Shown: in pieces, positions 1 to 7,031 of the stretch
How positions within the stretch are numbered: the stretch's first letter is position 1
Layout: each line of letters starts with the position of its first letter
Assembly: GCA_964343975.1 (NCBI GenBank)
Contig: CAYFLU010000131.1
Coordinates: forward strand, 1 to 9,372
Length of the DNA stretch: 9,372 bases
Direction of reading: 5' to 3'
Source of the DNA: SCUN01 sp964343975
GTDB taxonomy: Bacteria > Acidobacteriota > Vicinamibacteria > Vicinamibacterales > SCN-69-37
Notes under the pieces: generated by a model
Told to the model about the DNA's origin: nothing
Seen by the model: the letters and a program-made list of their open reading frames with translations, nothing else
Databases searched by the model: none
Position numbers and translations under genes: made by a program

Positions 1-1350
1 GTGTTCTCGATCATGCTGATCGCGCCGTCCTGGGGCGGCATGGTCAACGGCCTGCTGACCCTGCGCGGCGCGTGGGACCGCGTGCGTGAAGATCCGGTCC
101 TCAAGTTCCTCGTCATCGGCGTCACGGCCTACGGCATGTCGACGTTCGAAGGTCCGATGATGTCGATCAAGAGCGTGAACGCGCTCACGCACTACACGGA
201 CTACACGATCGGCCACGTGCACGTCGGCGCGCTCGCGTGGAACGGCGGCCTCGCGTTCGGCCTGCTCTACTACATCATTCCGCGCATCTACAACACGAAG
301 ATCTTCTCGATCAAGCTGGCCAACCTGCACTTCTGGCTCGCAACGACGGGCATCATCTTCTACGCGATCCCGATGTACATCGGCGGCATCACGCAGAGCC
401 TGATGTGGCGGCAGTTCACGGCCGACGGCTACCTCAAGTATCCGAACTTCCTCGAAACCGTCCTCCGCATCGTCCCGATGTACGCGCTCCGCGCGTTCGG
501 CGGCACGCTGTTCCTCCTCGGCGCGCTGATCGCGCTCTACAACCTCTACCAGACGGCGGCCTCCGGCGCGCTCGTCGCCAACGAACCGGCGCAGGCGCCG
601 CCGATGGCGAAGGACGAGGAGCACGGCGCCGCGTGGCACCGCGCGGTGGAAGGCAAGCCGTTCCAGTTCGCCGTGCTGATCTTCGTGGCGGTGGTGATCG
701 GCGGCGCGGTGGAGTTCATCCCGACGGCGCTCGTGAAGTCGAACATCCCGACGATCGCCAGCGTGAAGCCGTACACGCCGCTCGAACTCGAGGGCCGCGA
801 CATCTACATCCGCGAAGGCTGCTACACGTGCCACTCGCAGATGATTCGTCCGATGCGCGCGGAGACGGAACGCTACGGCGACTACTCGAAGCCGGGCGAG
901 TTCGTCTACGACCACCCGTTCCAGTGGGGCAGCAAGCGCACGGGACCGGATCTGGCGCGCGAAGGCGGCAAGTACCCGAACTCGTGGCACTTCCTGCACA
1001 TGAAGAGCCCGATCACGACGTCGCCGGGATCGATCATGCCGGCGTTCACGTGGCTGTATGATCACAGTCTCGACACCGATCACACCGAGGGCAAGATCAT
1101 CACGATGCGCAAGCTGGGCGTGCCGTACGCGGCGGGATATGAAACGCAGGCGCTCACCGATCTCAAGGCGCAGGCCGACAAGATCTCGGCCGACCTGAAG
1201 GCGGCGGGGCTCGATGCCGGCGCCGACAAGGAGATCATCGCGGTGATCGCCTACCTGCAGCGTCTGGGCATCGACATCAAGGCGCAGGCCGCGCCCGCCA
1301 CGGCGGACGCGGGCGGCGCCCCGGGCCTCCTCACGGCGGGGGTGCGGTGA
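1..1350 (+). CDS. ccoNO: cbb3-type cytochrome c oxidase, fused subunits I and II (CcoN-CcoO), 5' partial
   Basis: Catalytic subunit and first heme-c subunit of the cbb3 oxygen reductase in one chain. The first codon of the window is an internal valine codon, so the N-terminal part of CcoN (including the CuB histidines and active-site tyrosine) lies upstream and is not seen. Visible CcoN features, numbered in this 449-residue fragment, are the FEGPMMS helix (Glu50) and GHVHVG. There His72 and His74 correspond to the known heme b3 and heme b ligands. The last CcoN helix is about 164-186. A polar, alanine-rich linker (about 187-220) leads straight into the CcoO membrane anchor (about 221-243), then LEGRDIYIREGC with heme-c motif CYTCH (274-278), the QMIRP segment and the axial Met346 in SIMPAF. 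No stop or start separates the parts, so this is a true fusion. The stop overlaps the ccoQ start. Identification is firm; the missing 5' end is certain. Confidence 0.96.
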   Translation: MFSIMLIAPSWGGMVNGLLTLRGAWDRVREDPVLKFLVIGVTAYGMSTFEGPMMSIKSVNALTHYTDYTIGHVHVGALAWNGGLAFGLLYYIIPRIYNTKIFSIKLANLHFWLATTGIIFYAIPMYIGGITQSLMWRQFTADGYLKYPNFLETVLRIVPMYALRAFGGTLFLLGALIALYNLYQTAASGALVANEPAQAPPMAKDEEHGAAWHRAVEGKPFQFAVLIFVAVVIGGAVEFIPTALVKSNIPTIASVKPYTPLELEGRDIYIREGCYTCHSQMIRPMRAETERYGDYSKPGEFVYDHPFQWGSKRTGPDLAREGGKYPNSWHFLHMKSPITTSPGSIMPAFTWLYDHSLDTDHTEGKIITMRKLGVPYAAGYETQALTDLKAQADKISADLKAAGLDAGADKEIIAVIAYLQRLGIDIKAQAAPATADAGGAPGLLTAGVR

Positions 1351-1568
1351 TGTACAAGGAAATCCTCGAGTCGATCGCCGGCGTGGAGATCTTCCCCGTC
1401 GTGTCGCTGCTGCTGTTCGTCACGGTCTTCGGCACCGTCCTCTACTGGACGAGCCGTGTGGACGGGACGCGTTTGTCGGAGTTTTCCCAGTTGCCGTTGG
1501 ATGAGCCCACGCCTGTGCAGAAACAGGATCCGGCCACGACCCGCACGGCGAAAGGAGTCGCGCTGTGA
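1350..1568 (+). CDS. ccoQ: cbb3 oxidase small subunit CcoQ-like
   Basis: A 72-residue protein with one membrane helix (about residues 15-34) and a polar, proline- and threonine-containing tail, in the position CcoQ/FixQ always occupies between CcoO and CcoP. In characterised systems CcoQ stabilises the oxidase or its interaction with CcoP; it carries no cofactor. The start ATG shares its A with the TGA of ccoNO, implying translational coupling; a GTG one codon earlier is also in frame but less likely. The aromatic pair YW after the helix (Tyr32, Trp33) is usual for the family. It is longer than many proteobacterial CcoQ proteins (about 50-60 residues), with the extra length in the tail. Sequence conservation in this family is poor, so the call rests mostly on position, size and topology. 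Confidence 0.85.
   Translation: MYKEILESIAGVEIFPVVSLLLFVTVFGTVLYWTSRVDGTRLSEFSQLPLDEPTPVQKQDPATTRTAKGVAL
1551..1557 (+). promoter_or_regulatory. Ribosome binding site of ccoP
   Basis: AAAGGAG lies inside the 3' end of ccoQ, 7 bases before the GTG at 1565. It decides the ccoP start, since GTG is used and overlaps the ccoQ stop codon. Confidence 0.8.
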
Positions 1569-2161
1569 GCCCTGCGAAAGACGAGAACAAAAACCAGCTG
1601 CTCGGTCACGAAGCGGATGGCATCCGTGAGTTCGACAACGCGCTGCCGCGGTGGTGGCTCTACGGCTTCTACTTCACGATCGCGTTCGCCGTGGTCTACG
1701 TGCTGAACTACCACGTCCTGCCGAAACCGCTCTGGGGCAAGCAGGGCATCGCCGCGGAGTATCAGGCCGAGATGGCGGAGGCCGCGAAACTCGCGGCCAA
1801 CCGCCCGGGCGGCTCGAAGGGCAAGGTCGCATTCACCGATCCGGAGAACCTGGCCGCCGGCCAGGCCATCTTCGAAGGCCAGCGCAACCTCTGCCACACC
1901 TGCCACCGCAAGGACCTCGGCGGCCTCGTCGGCCCGAACCTGACCGACGAGTTCTGGCGCCATGGCTGCTCGGTCGACGAGATGGTGCAGAACGTCACGA
2001 CGGGCTTCCCGCCGAAGGGCATGCTGCCGTTCGGCTCGACGCAGCGTCTGACCGACAAGGAACTGCTCCAGGTCGTGAGCTACGTCATCTCGAAGCGCGG
2101 ATCGAATCCGGCCAACCCGAAAGCGGTGGATCCGGAACTCGATAAGCCCTGCACGCGGTAA
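1565..2161 (+). CDS. ccoP: cbb3-type cytochrome c oxidase subunit III (CcoP), short single-heme form
   Basis: Membrane-anchored cytochrome c that passes electrons into the cbb3 oxidase. The 198 residues begin with the CcoP signature DGIREFDNALPRWW (18-31), followed by one membrane helix (about 32-52), a charged alanine-rich spacer (60-90) and one cytochrome c domain with CHTCH (110-114) and a likely axial Met153 in KGMLPFG. Classical CcoP proteins are about 290-320 residues with two CxxCH motifs; only one is present here and the reading frame ends naturally, so this is the short form rather than a broken gene. The start is GTG at 1565, overlapping the ccoQ stop (GTGA), and is fixed by AAAGGAG at 1551-1557 with a 7-base spacer. 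The mature cytochrome domain would lie in the periplasm. Confidence 0.95.
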   Translation: MSPAKDENKNQLLGHEADGIREFDNALPRWWLYGFYFTIAFAVVYVLNYHVLPKPLWGKQGIAAEYQAEMAEAAKLAANRPGGSKGKVAFTDPENLAAGQAIFEGQRNLCHTCHRKDLGGLVGPNLTDEFWRHGCSVDEMVQNVTTGFPPKGMLPFGSTQRLTDKELLQVVSYVISKRGSNPANPKAVDPELDKPCTR

Positions 2162-2183
2162 TCGCCCGCGCCGTCACGCATGA

Positions 2184-2230
2184 CCGCGAACGTGCATCAG
2201 TGACTTGAGGCAGTCACGGCACGTTCGCGG
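2184..2230 (+). repeat. Two-part hairpin in the ccoP-ccoG gap
   Basis: A perfect 12-bp outer stem (CCGCGAACGTGC at 2184-2195 pairing with 2219-2230) encloses a second perfect 6-bp stem (GTGACT 2200-2205 with AGTCAC 2212-2217) around a 6-base loop. The two stems are separated by an unequal internal loop (4 bases left, 1 base right). It starts 22 bases after the ccoP stop and ends 18 bases before the ccoG GTG start. No U-run follows, so a standard intrinsic terminator is not shown. Partial termination, RNA processing or protection of the upstream ccoNOQP message are the plausible roles. Confidence 0.7.
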
Positions 2231-2248
2231 CACCGGACTGAGACGAAA

Positions 2249-3673
2249 GTGGACCACGACATGTATCTGGATGAAGACCACGAGACGTTTCGCAATGAAC
2301 TCGCGAGCGTCCACACGGACGGCCGTCGCAAGTGGGTCTACGCGCGGAAACCGGAAGGCCGGTTCTTCCGCCGACGCACGATCCTGAGCTACTTCCTGCT
2401 GGCGTTTCTCTTCGCCGCGCCGTTCATCAAGATCGGCGGCCAGCCGCTCGTCCTGCTCAATTTCCTCGAACGCAAGTTCGTCCTGCTCGGCCTCGTCTTC
2501 TGGCCCCAGGACTTCTACCTCGTCGTCCTCATCGCGCTCACGCTGCTCGTGACGCTGGCGCTGTCGACGACGGCCTTCGGACGATTGTGGTGCGGCTGGC
2601 TGTGTCCGCAGACGATCTTCCTCGAGATGCTCTTCCGCAAGATCGAGTGGGTGATCGACGGCACGGCGGCCCAGCAGGTGCGCCGGCACAAGGGGCCATG
2701 GAACGCGGACCGCATCTGGCGCACGGTCGTGAAGCAGGGCATCTTCTTCGCCCTGTCGTTCGCGATCGCGAACGTCTTTCTCGCCTACATCATCGGATCG
2801 GACCAGCTGATCGAGATCGTGACGGCGCCGCCGTCGCAGCACCTCGACGGCCTCATCGCGATCACGATCTTCTCGCTCGTGTTCTACGGCGTCTTCGCGC
2901 GCTTCCGGGAACAGGCCTGCACGCTCGCCTGCCCCTATGGCCGCGTGATGTCGGCGCTCCAGGACGCACACACGATCACCGTGACCTACGACAAGAAGCG
3001 CGGTGAGCCGCGCGGCGTGGCGAAGGCCGGCGCGAACCAGAGCTACGGCGACTGCGTGGACTGCGGCCAGTGCGTGACCGTGTGCCCGACGGGCATCGAC
3101 ATCCGCAACGGCATCCAGCTCGAGTGCGTGAACTGCACCGCCTGCATCGATGCCTGCGACGCCGTGATGGCGCGCACGCAGCGCCCGGCGGGGCTGATCC
3201 GCCTGACCTCGCACGAGGCGATCATGACCGGCACGGCCCAGTGGCTGACCGCGCGCGTGAAGGCCTACGCCCTCGTCTGGTCCCTGCTCGTCATCGCCGT
3301 CGTCACGCTCTTCGTGATCCGGCCCGGCGTGTCGGTGCTGATCCTGCGTCAGCCGGGCACGCTCTACACCGAACTCGACCACGGCGCCGTGGGCAACTTC
3401 TACAACGTGCAGGTCATCAACCGCACGCGCCGCCCGCGCGCGCTGCAGTACGTGGCCACGTCACCGGCCGGCGCCTCGATCACCGCGCTCGGACCGATCG
3501 AGAACATCGACGCGCAGGGCGTGCTCGAAAGCCGCTTCCTGCTGCGCGTGCCCGACGATGCGCTGGCGGGCCCGAGCACGCCGGTCAGCATCGAAGTGCG
3601 CGCCGATGGCCAGGTCGTGCAGGTCATCAACTCCTCGTTCCTCGGACCCGCCAAGAAGGGATTGCACCCATGA
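2249..3673 (+). CDS. ccoG: cbb3 oxidase assembly protein CcoG (FixG/RdxA family)
   Basis: Polytopic membrane ferredoxin-like protein needed for cbb3 assembly; studied members reduce Cu(II) to Cu(I) for the oxidase copper site. In 474 residues: cytoplasmic N-terminus, membrane helices near 45-62, 88-108, 163-183 and 200-217, conserved CGWLCP (Cys115, Cys119) and CTLACPYGR (Cys224, Cys228), then two 4Fe-4S motifs, CVDCGQCVTVCP (269-280) and CVNCTACIDACD (293-304). The family sequence PAGLIRLTSHEA follows (313-324). After a last helix (about 340-358) comes the C-terminal beta-rich, Ig-like domain (about 370-470). All expected cysteines are present. The GTG at 2249 is taken as start; the ATG at 2261 (four codons in) is equally possible because neither has a good ribosome binding site. 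The stop overlaps the ccoH ATG. Confidence 0.95.
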   Translation: MDHDMYLDEDHETFRNELASVHTDGRRKWVYARKPEGRFFRRRTILSYFLLAFLFAAPFIKIGGQPLVLLNFLERKFVLLGLVFWPQDFYLVVLIALTLLVTLALSTTAFGRLWCGWLCPQTIFLEMLFRKIEWVIDGTAAQQVRRHKGPWNADRIWRTVVKQGIFFALSFAIANVFLAYIIGSDQLIEIVTAPPSQHLDGLIAITIFSLVFYGVFARFREQACTLACPYGRVMSALQDAHTITVTYDKKRGEPRGVAKAGANQSYGDCVDCGQCVTVCPTGIDIRNGIQLECVNCTACIDACDAVMARTQRPAGLIRLTSHEAIMTGTAQWLTARVKAYALVWSLLVIAVVTLFVIRPGVSVLILRQPGTLYTELDHGAVGNFYNVQVINRTRRPRALQYVATSPAGASITALGPIENIDAQGVLESRFLLRVPDDALAGPSTPVSIEVRADGQVVQVINSSFLGPAKKGLHP

Positions 3674-4128
3674 GCACTCGTTGGCACTGGGGCCACAGCG
3701 TGGCCCTGATCTACACGCTCTTTGCCGCCTCGACGGTCGGGTTCGTGGCCTACGCGATGGGACAGCGCGTCGACCTCGTCGAGGACGACTACTACGAGCG
3801 CTCGATCTCGCTCGACCAGCGCCGGACCGCCGAAGCCAACGTGCGCGCACTCGGCGCCGACTTCGCCATCACCGAGGCGGCCGATCAGCAGACGGTGACC
3901 GTGCGTTGGCCGGAAGCGGCGCGCGCGGGCGCCACCGGAACACTACGGTTGTACCGCCCGGCCAATGCCACGGCGGATCGCGTCACGGCGATGACGCCGG
4001 ATGCGTCCGGCGCGCAGACGCTGCCGCTCACGGCGCTCTCGTCCGGCAAGTGGATGCTGCAGGTGGAATGGACCGCCGGCGGCGCGCACTACTACGCCGA
4101 ACGCGCCCTCACGGCCACGGGCCGCTAG
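3670..4128 (+). CDS. ccoH: FixH/CcoH family cbb3 assembly protein
   Basis: A 152-residue single-pass membrane protein in the usual FixG-FixH order. CcoH is needed for stable assembly of cbb3 oxidase and associates with it in studied bacteria. Seen here: a short N-terminus, one membrane helix (about 9-29), the family motif VDLVEDDYYERSISLDQ (34-50) just outside the membrane, then a beta-rich periplasmic domain (about 72-150) with GTLRLYRPANATADR and GKWMLQVEW. The ATG at 3670 overlaps the ccoG TGA (ATGA), and AAGGG at 3656-3660 gives a 9-base spacer. The same frame is open far upstream inside ccoG, but the overlap, ribosome binding site and protein content all support this start. Only one base separates its stop from the next gene. 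Confidence 0.9.
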   Translation: MSTRWHWGHSVALIYTLFAASTVGFVAYAMGQRVDLVEDDYYERSISLDQRRTAEANVRALGADFAITEAADQQTVTVRWPEAARAGATGTLRLYRPANATADRVTAMTPDASGAQTLPLTALSSGKWMLQVEWTAGGAHYYAERALTATGR

Positions 4129-4129
4129 C

Positions 4130-4873
4130 ATGGTGGGCCCGCTCGGCATCGCGCTCGGCGGGCTCGTGCTCGGCGCGGCCGGCAGCGGCCACTGCGCGAC
4201 GATGTGCGGGCCGCTCGTGGCGCTCGCCAATCCCCGCGGCGCCACCGCCGCGGAACGCGCGCTCTACGTCCACACGGCGCTCTATCACGCGGGCCGTCTC
4301 TCCACGTACGCCGCGCTCGGCGGCCTCATCGGTCTCACCGGCGGCGCACTCGTCAGCGCCGGCCTCGGCCGCGCACTGGCCGTGGCCGCCGCCGTGGGCG
4401 TCCTCGCGCAGGCGGTGGTGGCCTGGCATTCCTTGAGAGGCGGCGCCCATGGCGCGATCGGCCGCGTGGTCACACGCGTGATTGGTCGAGCGGGCGGCTG
4501 GATGCGCGAGCACCGCATCGCCGGGCCGATGCTCTTCGGGGGATTGACGGGATTGCTCCCCTGCGGGCTCGTCTACGCCGCGCTGACCGCCGCGGCCGGC
4601 TTCGGCTCGGTCGGCGAGAGTGCGCTCTTCATGGCGGCGTTTGGCCTCGGCACGACGCCCCTGCTGGCCACGGTAGGGCTGTCGGCGGGACGCCTCGAGA
4701 AGCACGTGCCGCTGCGGCTCAAGCGCGTCGCGCCCATCGCCCTGGCGGCGGTGGCGATTCTGTTGATTGTGCGGGCGTCGGGTGGCCACATGCAGCACGG
4801 CGGCCACGCCATGCCGGGCTCACCAGCGGAAACCGCTCCCGCCGGGATGGCGGATCACCATCACGGCGGGTAG
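4130..4873 (+). CDS. SafE/TauE-like membrane protein (COG2836 type) with His/Met-rich tail
   Basis: A 247-residue polytopic membrane protein. Genes of this COG2836 / UreH-DsbD-like transmembrane type commonly sit in cbb3 operons beside ccoG, ccoH and ccoI; a role in metal handling or oxidase maturation is suspected but not settled. Seen: GSGHCATMCGP at 18-28 (His21, Cys22, Cys26) in the first helix region, further helices around 60-80, 84-103, 133-157, 165-187 and 200-214, and LLPCGLVYAAL at 142-152, whose Pro-Cys mirrors the first half in this internally duplicated fold. The C-terminus (220-247) is outside the helices and carries six histidines (220, 223, 226, 243-245) and methionines 221, 228 and 240, a likely metal-binding tail. 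The ATG follows the ccoH stop after one base, with no clear ribosome binding site, so coupling is likely. It is the last gene of the operon. Confidence 0.85.
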   Translation: MVGPLGIALGGLVLGAAGSGHCATMCGPLVALANPRGATAAERALYVHTALYHAGRLSTYAALGGLIGLTGGALVSAGLGRALAVAAAVGVLAQAVVAWHSLRGGAHGAIGRVVTRVIGRAGGWMREHRIAGPMLFGGLTGLLPCGLVYAALTAAAGFGSVGESALFMAAFGLGTTPLLATVGLSAGRLEKHVPLRLKRVAPIALAAVAILLIVRASGGHMQHGGHAMPGSPAETAPAGMADHHHGG

Positions 4874-4893
4874 CAAGTGAGGAGTGCGGGGCA

Positions 4894-4914
4894 CGGGCGA
4901 TTCCTGGTCGCCCG
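4894..4914. terminator. Possible terminator hairpin between convergent genes
   Basis: CGGGCGA (4894-4900) and TCGCCCG (4908-4914) form a 7-bp stem with a 7-base loop, 20 bases after the stop of the SafE-like gene and 36 bases beyond the stop of the convergent activator gene. No T-run flanks it, so the terminator call rests on position and pairing only. Confidence 0.4.
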
Positions 4915-4950
4915 GGCCACTGACACGACGGATGCGGCGTCGCGTCGGTC

Positions 4951-5999
<1,049 letters not shown>

Positions 6000-6000
<1 letters not shown>

Positions 6001-6224
6001 CAGAGCACCGGCACCACGCGGAGGCCGGGCCGGGCCCGGCGGAGGGCGTTCTCGACCCCGACGCGCAGGGTCATCTCGGCGCTCGGGCAGCCCGAGCAGG
6101 CCCCCGTGAGGCGGACCTGCACGAGGTCGCCATCGAGGTGCACGAGCTCGATGTCTCCCCCATCGGCATTGAGGGCGGGACGGATGCGTTCGAGGACGGT
6201 CTCCACCATCTCCGCGGTCGTCAT
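6000..6224 (-). CDS. NifU C-terminal-domain Fe-S scaffold/carrier protein
   Basis: A 74-residue protein consisting only of the NifU C-terminal (Nfu) domain, which assembles or carries an Fe-S cluster bridged between two subunits and passes it to target proteins. Seen: VLERIRPALNADGGDIELV (10-28), a three-strand beta section, and TGACSGCPSAEMTLRVGVE (40-58) with cluster ligands Cys43 and Cys46. All family hallmarks are intact and the length is normal for a stand-alone Nfu protein. The ATG at 6224 is chosen for GGGAGGG just upstream (spacing only one base); an ATG at 6209 is the alternative, and a TTG at 6269 would add an unconserved extension inside a palindrome. The TGA overlaps the ATG of the activator gene, so both are probably made together. 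It may mature Fe-S proteins in general, or the cysteine-bearing regulator next to it; the latter is inference. Confidence 0.9.
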
Positions 6225-6236
6225 GCCCTCCCTACA

Positions 6237-6252
6237 GGCAAACCACTTGCCA
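6237..6252 (-). promoter_or_regulatory. Sigma-54-like -24/-12 promoter before the nifU-type gene
   Basis: On the minus strand TGGCAAG-TGGT-TTGCC matches the sigma-54 consensus TGGCACG-N4-TTGCW at all but two bases, with the required GG-N10-GC spacing (GG at 6251-6250, GC at 6239-6238). It points at the nifU-type/activator pair. The predicted start of transcription (about 6226) lies only two bases before the ATG at 6224 and inside its ribosome binding site. Transcripts from here would therefore be nearly leaderless or use the ATG at 6209. This tight geometry lowers confidence. Confidence 0.5.
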
Positions 6253-6253
6253 A

Positions 6254-6288
6254 GCCGGATGCCCGGCAACTCGTGCCGGGCATCCGGC
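6254..6288. repeat. Perfect 15-bp inverted repeat made of two palindromes 21 bp apart
   Basis: Bases 6254-6268 and 6274-6288 are exact reverse complements around a 5-base centre. Each arm is itself palindromic: GCCGGATGCCCGGC at 6254-6267 and GCCGGGCATCCGGC at 6275-6288, each with 5-bp halves. The two palindromes begin 21 bp apart, about two helical turns. The element abuts the sigma-54-like promoter and sits between divergent genes, where no terminator is expected. Paired operator sites fit best; an RNA hairpin in a longer leader is the alternative. Confidence 0.65.
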
Positions 6289-6340
6289 GAGGAGCCGATT
6301 TCTCGGGAATTTTCCGCAGAAGACTGCGAAAAGCTCCTCG
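6288..6340. repeat. Nested stem structure upstream of the cyclophilin gene
   Basis: CGAGGAGC (6288-6295) pairs with GCTCCTCG (6333-6340). Directly inside on the right side, TTTTCCGCAG (6310-6319) pairs with CTGCGAAAA (6324-6332) with one bulged C and a 4-base loop AAGA. The left side leaves a 14-base bulge (6296-6309). It lies 57 bases before the cyclophilin ATG and adjoins the palindrome pair, so it could act as DNA operator or as RNA structure on either strand. Confidence 0.45.
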
Positions 6341-6386
6341 TGCTGAAAATGGCCGCGTGAGCGTAGACTTACCCTAGGTTTTAGAC

Positions 6387-6391
6387 GGAGG
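6387..6391 (+). promoter_or_regulatory. Strong ribosome binding site of the cyclophilin gene
   Basis: GGAGG, extended to GGAGGTGA, lies 6 bases before the ATG at 6398 and is the strongest Shine-Dalgarno match in the window. It settles the start codon and suggests high translation. Confidence 0.85.
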
Positions 6392-6397
6392 TGAGGA

Positions 6398-6964
6398 ATG
6401 CGATCTGTGTTTGCGGCAGGTTTGGCCCTGGCTCTGGTTCTTCCGACGACCACGACGTTCGCGCAGGCGGGTAAGGCTCCCGCGCCGGCGGCGTCGGCGG
6501 GTCCCCACATGGTCATCGAGACGGCCAAGGGCGTCATCGAGATCGAGTTCTCGAACGACGCTCCGAAGTCGGTGGACCACATCGTCGAACTGGCGAAAAA
6601 GGGCTTCTATCGTGGTCAGCGCTTCCACTGGGTGAAGGACGGCGTGGCGCAGGCGGGCGACCCGTTGTCGCGTGACCTGACGAAGCGCCAGGAGTGGGGC
6701 ACGGGCGGCAGCGGTCCGCGCAACGCCAACAAGCCGATCGGCGTGGCGGAGCCGGCCAAGAAGAAGTTCGAGCGTGGCAGCGTGGGTCTGGCCTACCGGA
6801 CCGGCTACAAGCCGGAAACGGCCGACAGCCAGTTCTTCATCCTGCAGGGCCCGAACCCGGCGCTCGACGGCAAGTACGCCATGCTCGGCAAGGTGGTGAA
6901 GGGCATGGACGTGGTCGACAAGCTGGAGATGGGCGACTCGATCAAGAACGTCACGATCAAGTAG
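6398..6964 (+). CDS. Exported cyclophilin-type peptidyl-prolyl isomerase-like protein
   Basis: A 188-residue secreted or periplasmic protein of the cyclophilin family, whose active members speed proline cis-trans isomerisation during folding. The N-terminus is a signal peptide (Arg2, hydrophobic 4-15, probable cleavage after FAQA at 24), then an alanine/proline linker and the cyclophilin domain (about 37-188). Recognisable parts are GVIEIEFSNDAPKSVDHIVELAKKG (45-69), the region usually FHRVIPGFMIQGGDP, here FHWVKDGVAQAGDP (76-89), DSQFFIL (143-149) and LDGKYAMLGKVVKGMDVVDKL (157-176). The catalytic arginine after FH is Trp78 and one residue is lost in the loop, so isomerase activity is uncertain; the Gln, the SQFFI strand and the overall fold are kept. 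The start is fixed by GGAGG at 6387-6391 with a 6-base spacer. It is monocistronic. Confidence 0.9.
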   Translation: MRSVFAAGLALALVLPTTTTFAQAGKAPAPAASAGPHMVIETAKGVIEIEFSNDAPKSVDHIVELAKKGFYRGQRFHWVKDGVAQAGDPLSRDLTKRQEWGTGGSGPRNANKPIGVAEPAKKKFERGSVGLAYRTGYKPETADSQFFILQGPNPALDGKYAMLGKVVKGMDVVDKLEMGDSIKNVTIK

Positions 6965-6980
6965 CGGTTCGCCGCACGCG

Positions 6981-7020
6981 TACATGACAACGCCGGGCTC
7001 GCGCCCGGCGTTGTCATGTA
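6981..7020. terminator. Bidirectional terminator hairpin between convergent genes
   Basis: Bases 6981-6998 and 7003-7020 are perfect 18-bp reverse complements around the 4-base loop TCGC, with a GC-rich top (GCCGGGC/GCCCGGC) and a mixed base. It begins 17 bases after the cyclophilin stop and ends 12 bases before the convergent phzF-like stop, so it can serve both. No long T-run follows on either side. Confidence 0.75.
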
Positions 7021-7031
7021 CGGCAGTCGGT

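Noticed and set aside
1..3. GTG at the first bases as a gene start
   Set aside because: The sequence that follows is the middle of CcoN; this is an internal valine codon and the gene extends upstream of the window.
2180..2203. Seven-codon mini-ORF (ATG to TGA) overlapping the ccoP-ccoG hairpin, as a leader peptide
   Set aside because: No ribosome binding site and no run of regulatory codons; such short frames arise readily by chance.
2174..3382. A 402-codon minus-strand frame over ccoG
   Set aside because: Low-complexity Arg/Asp/Glu/His-rich translation opposite a firmly identified gene with intact Fe-S motifs.
6225..6269. TTG start at 6269 adding 15 residues to the NifU-type protein
   Set aside because: The added residues do not match the family and would be coded by the palindrome and the sigma-54-like promoter.
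6343..6369. Possible sigma-70 promoter for the cyclophilin gene (CTGAAA and TAGACT)
   Set aside because: Spacing of 15 bases and weak match to both hexamers; too uncertain to list as a feature.
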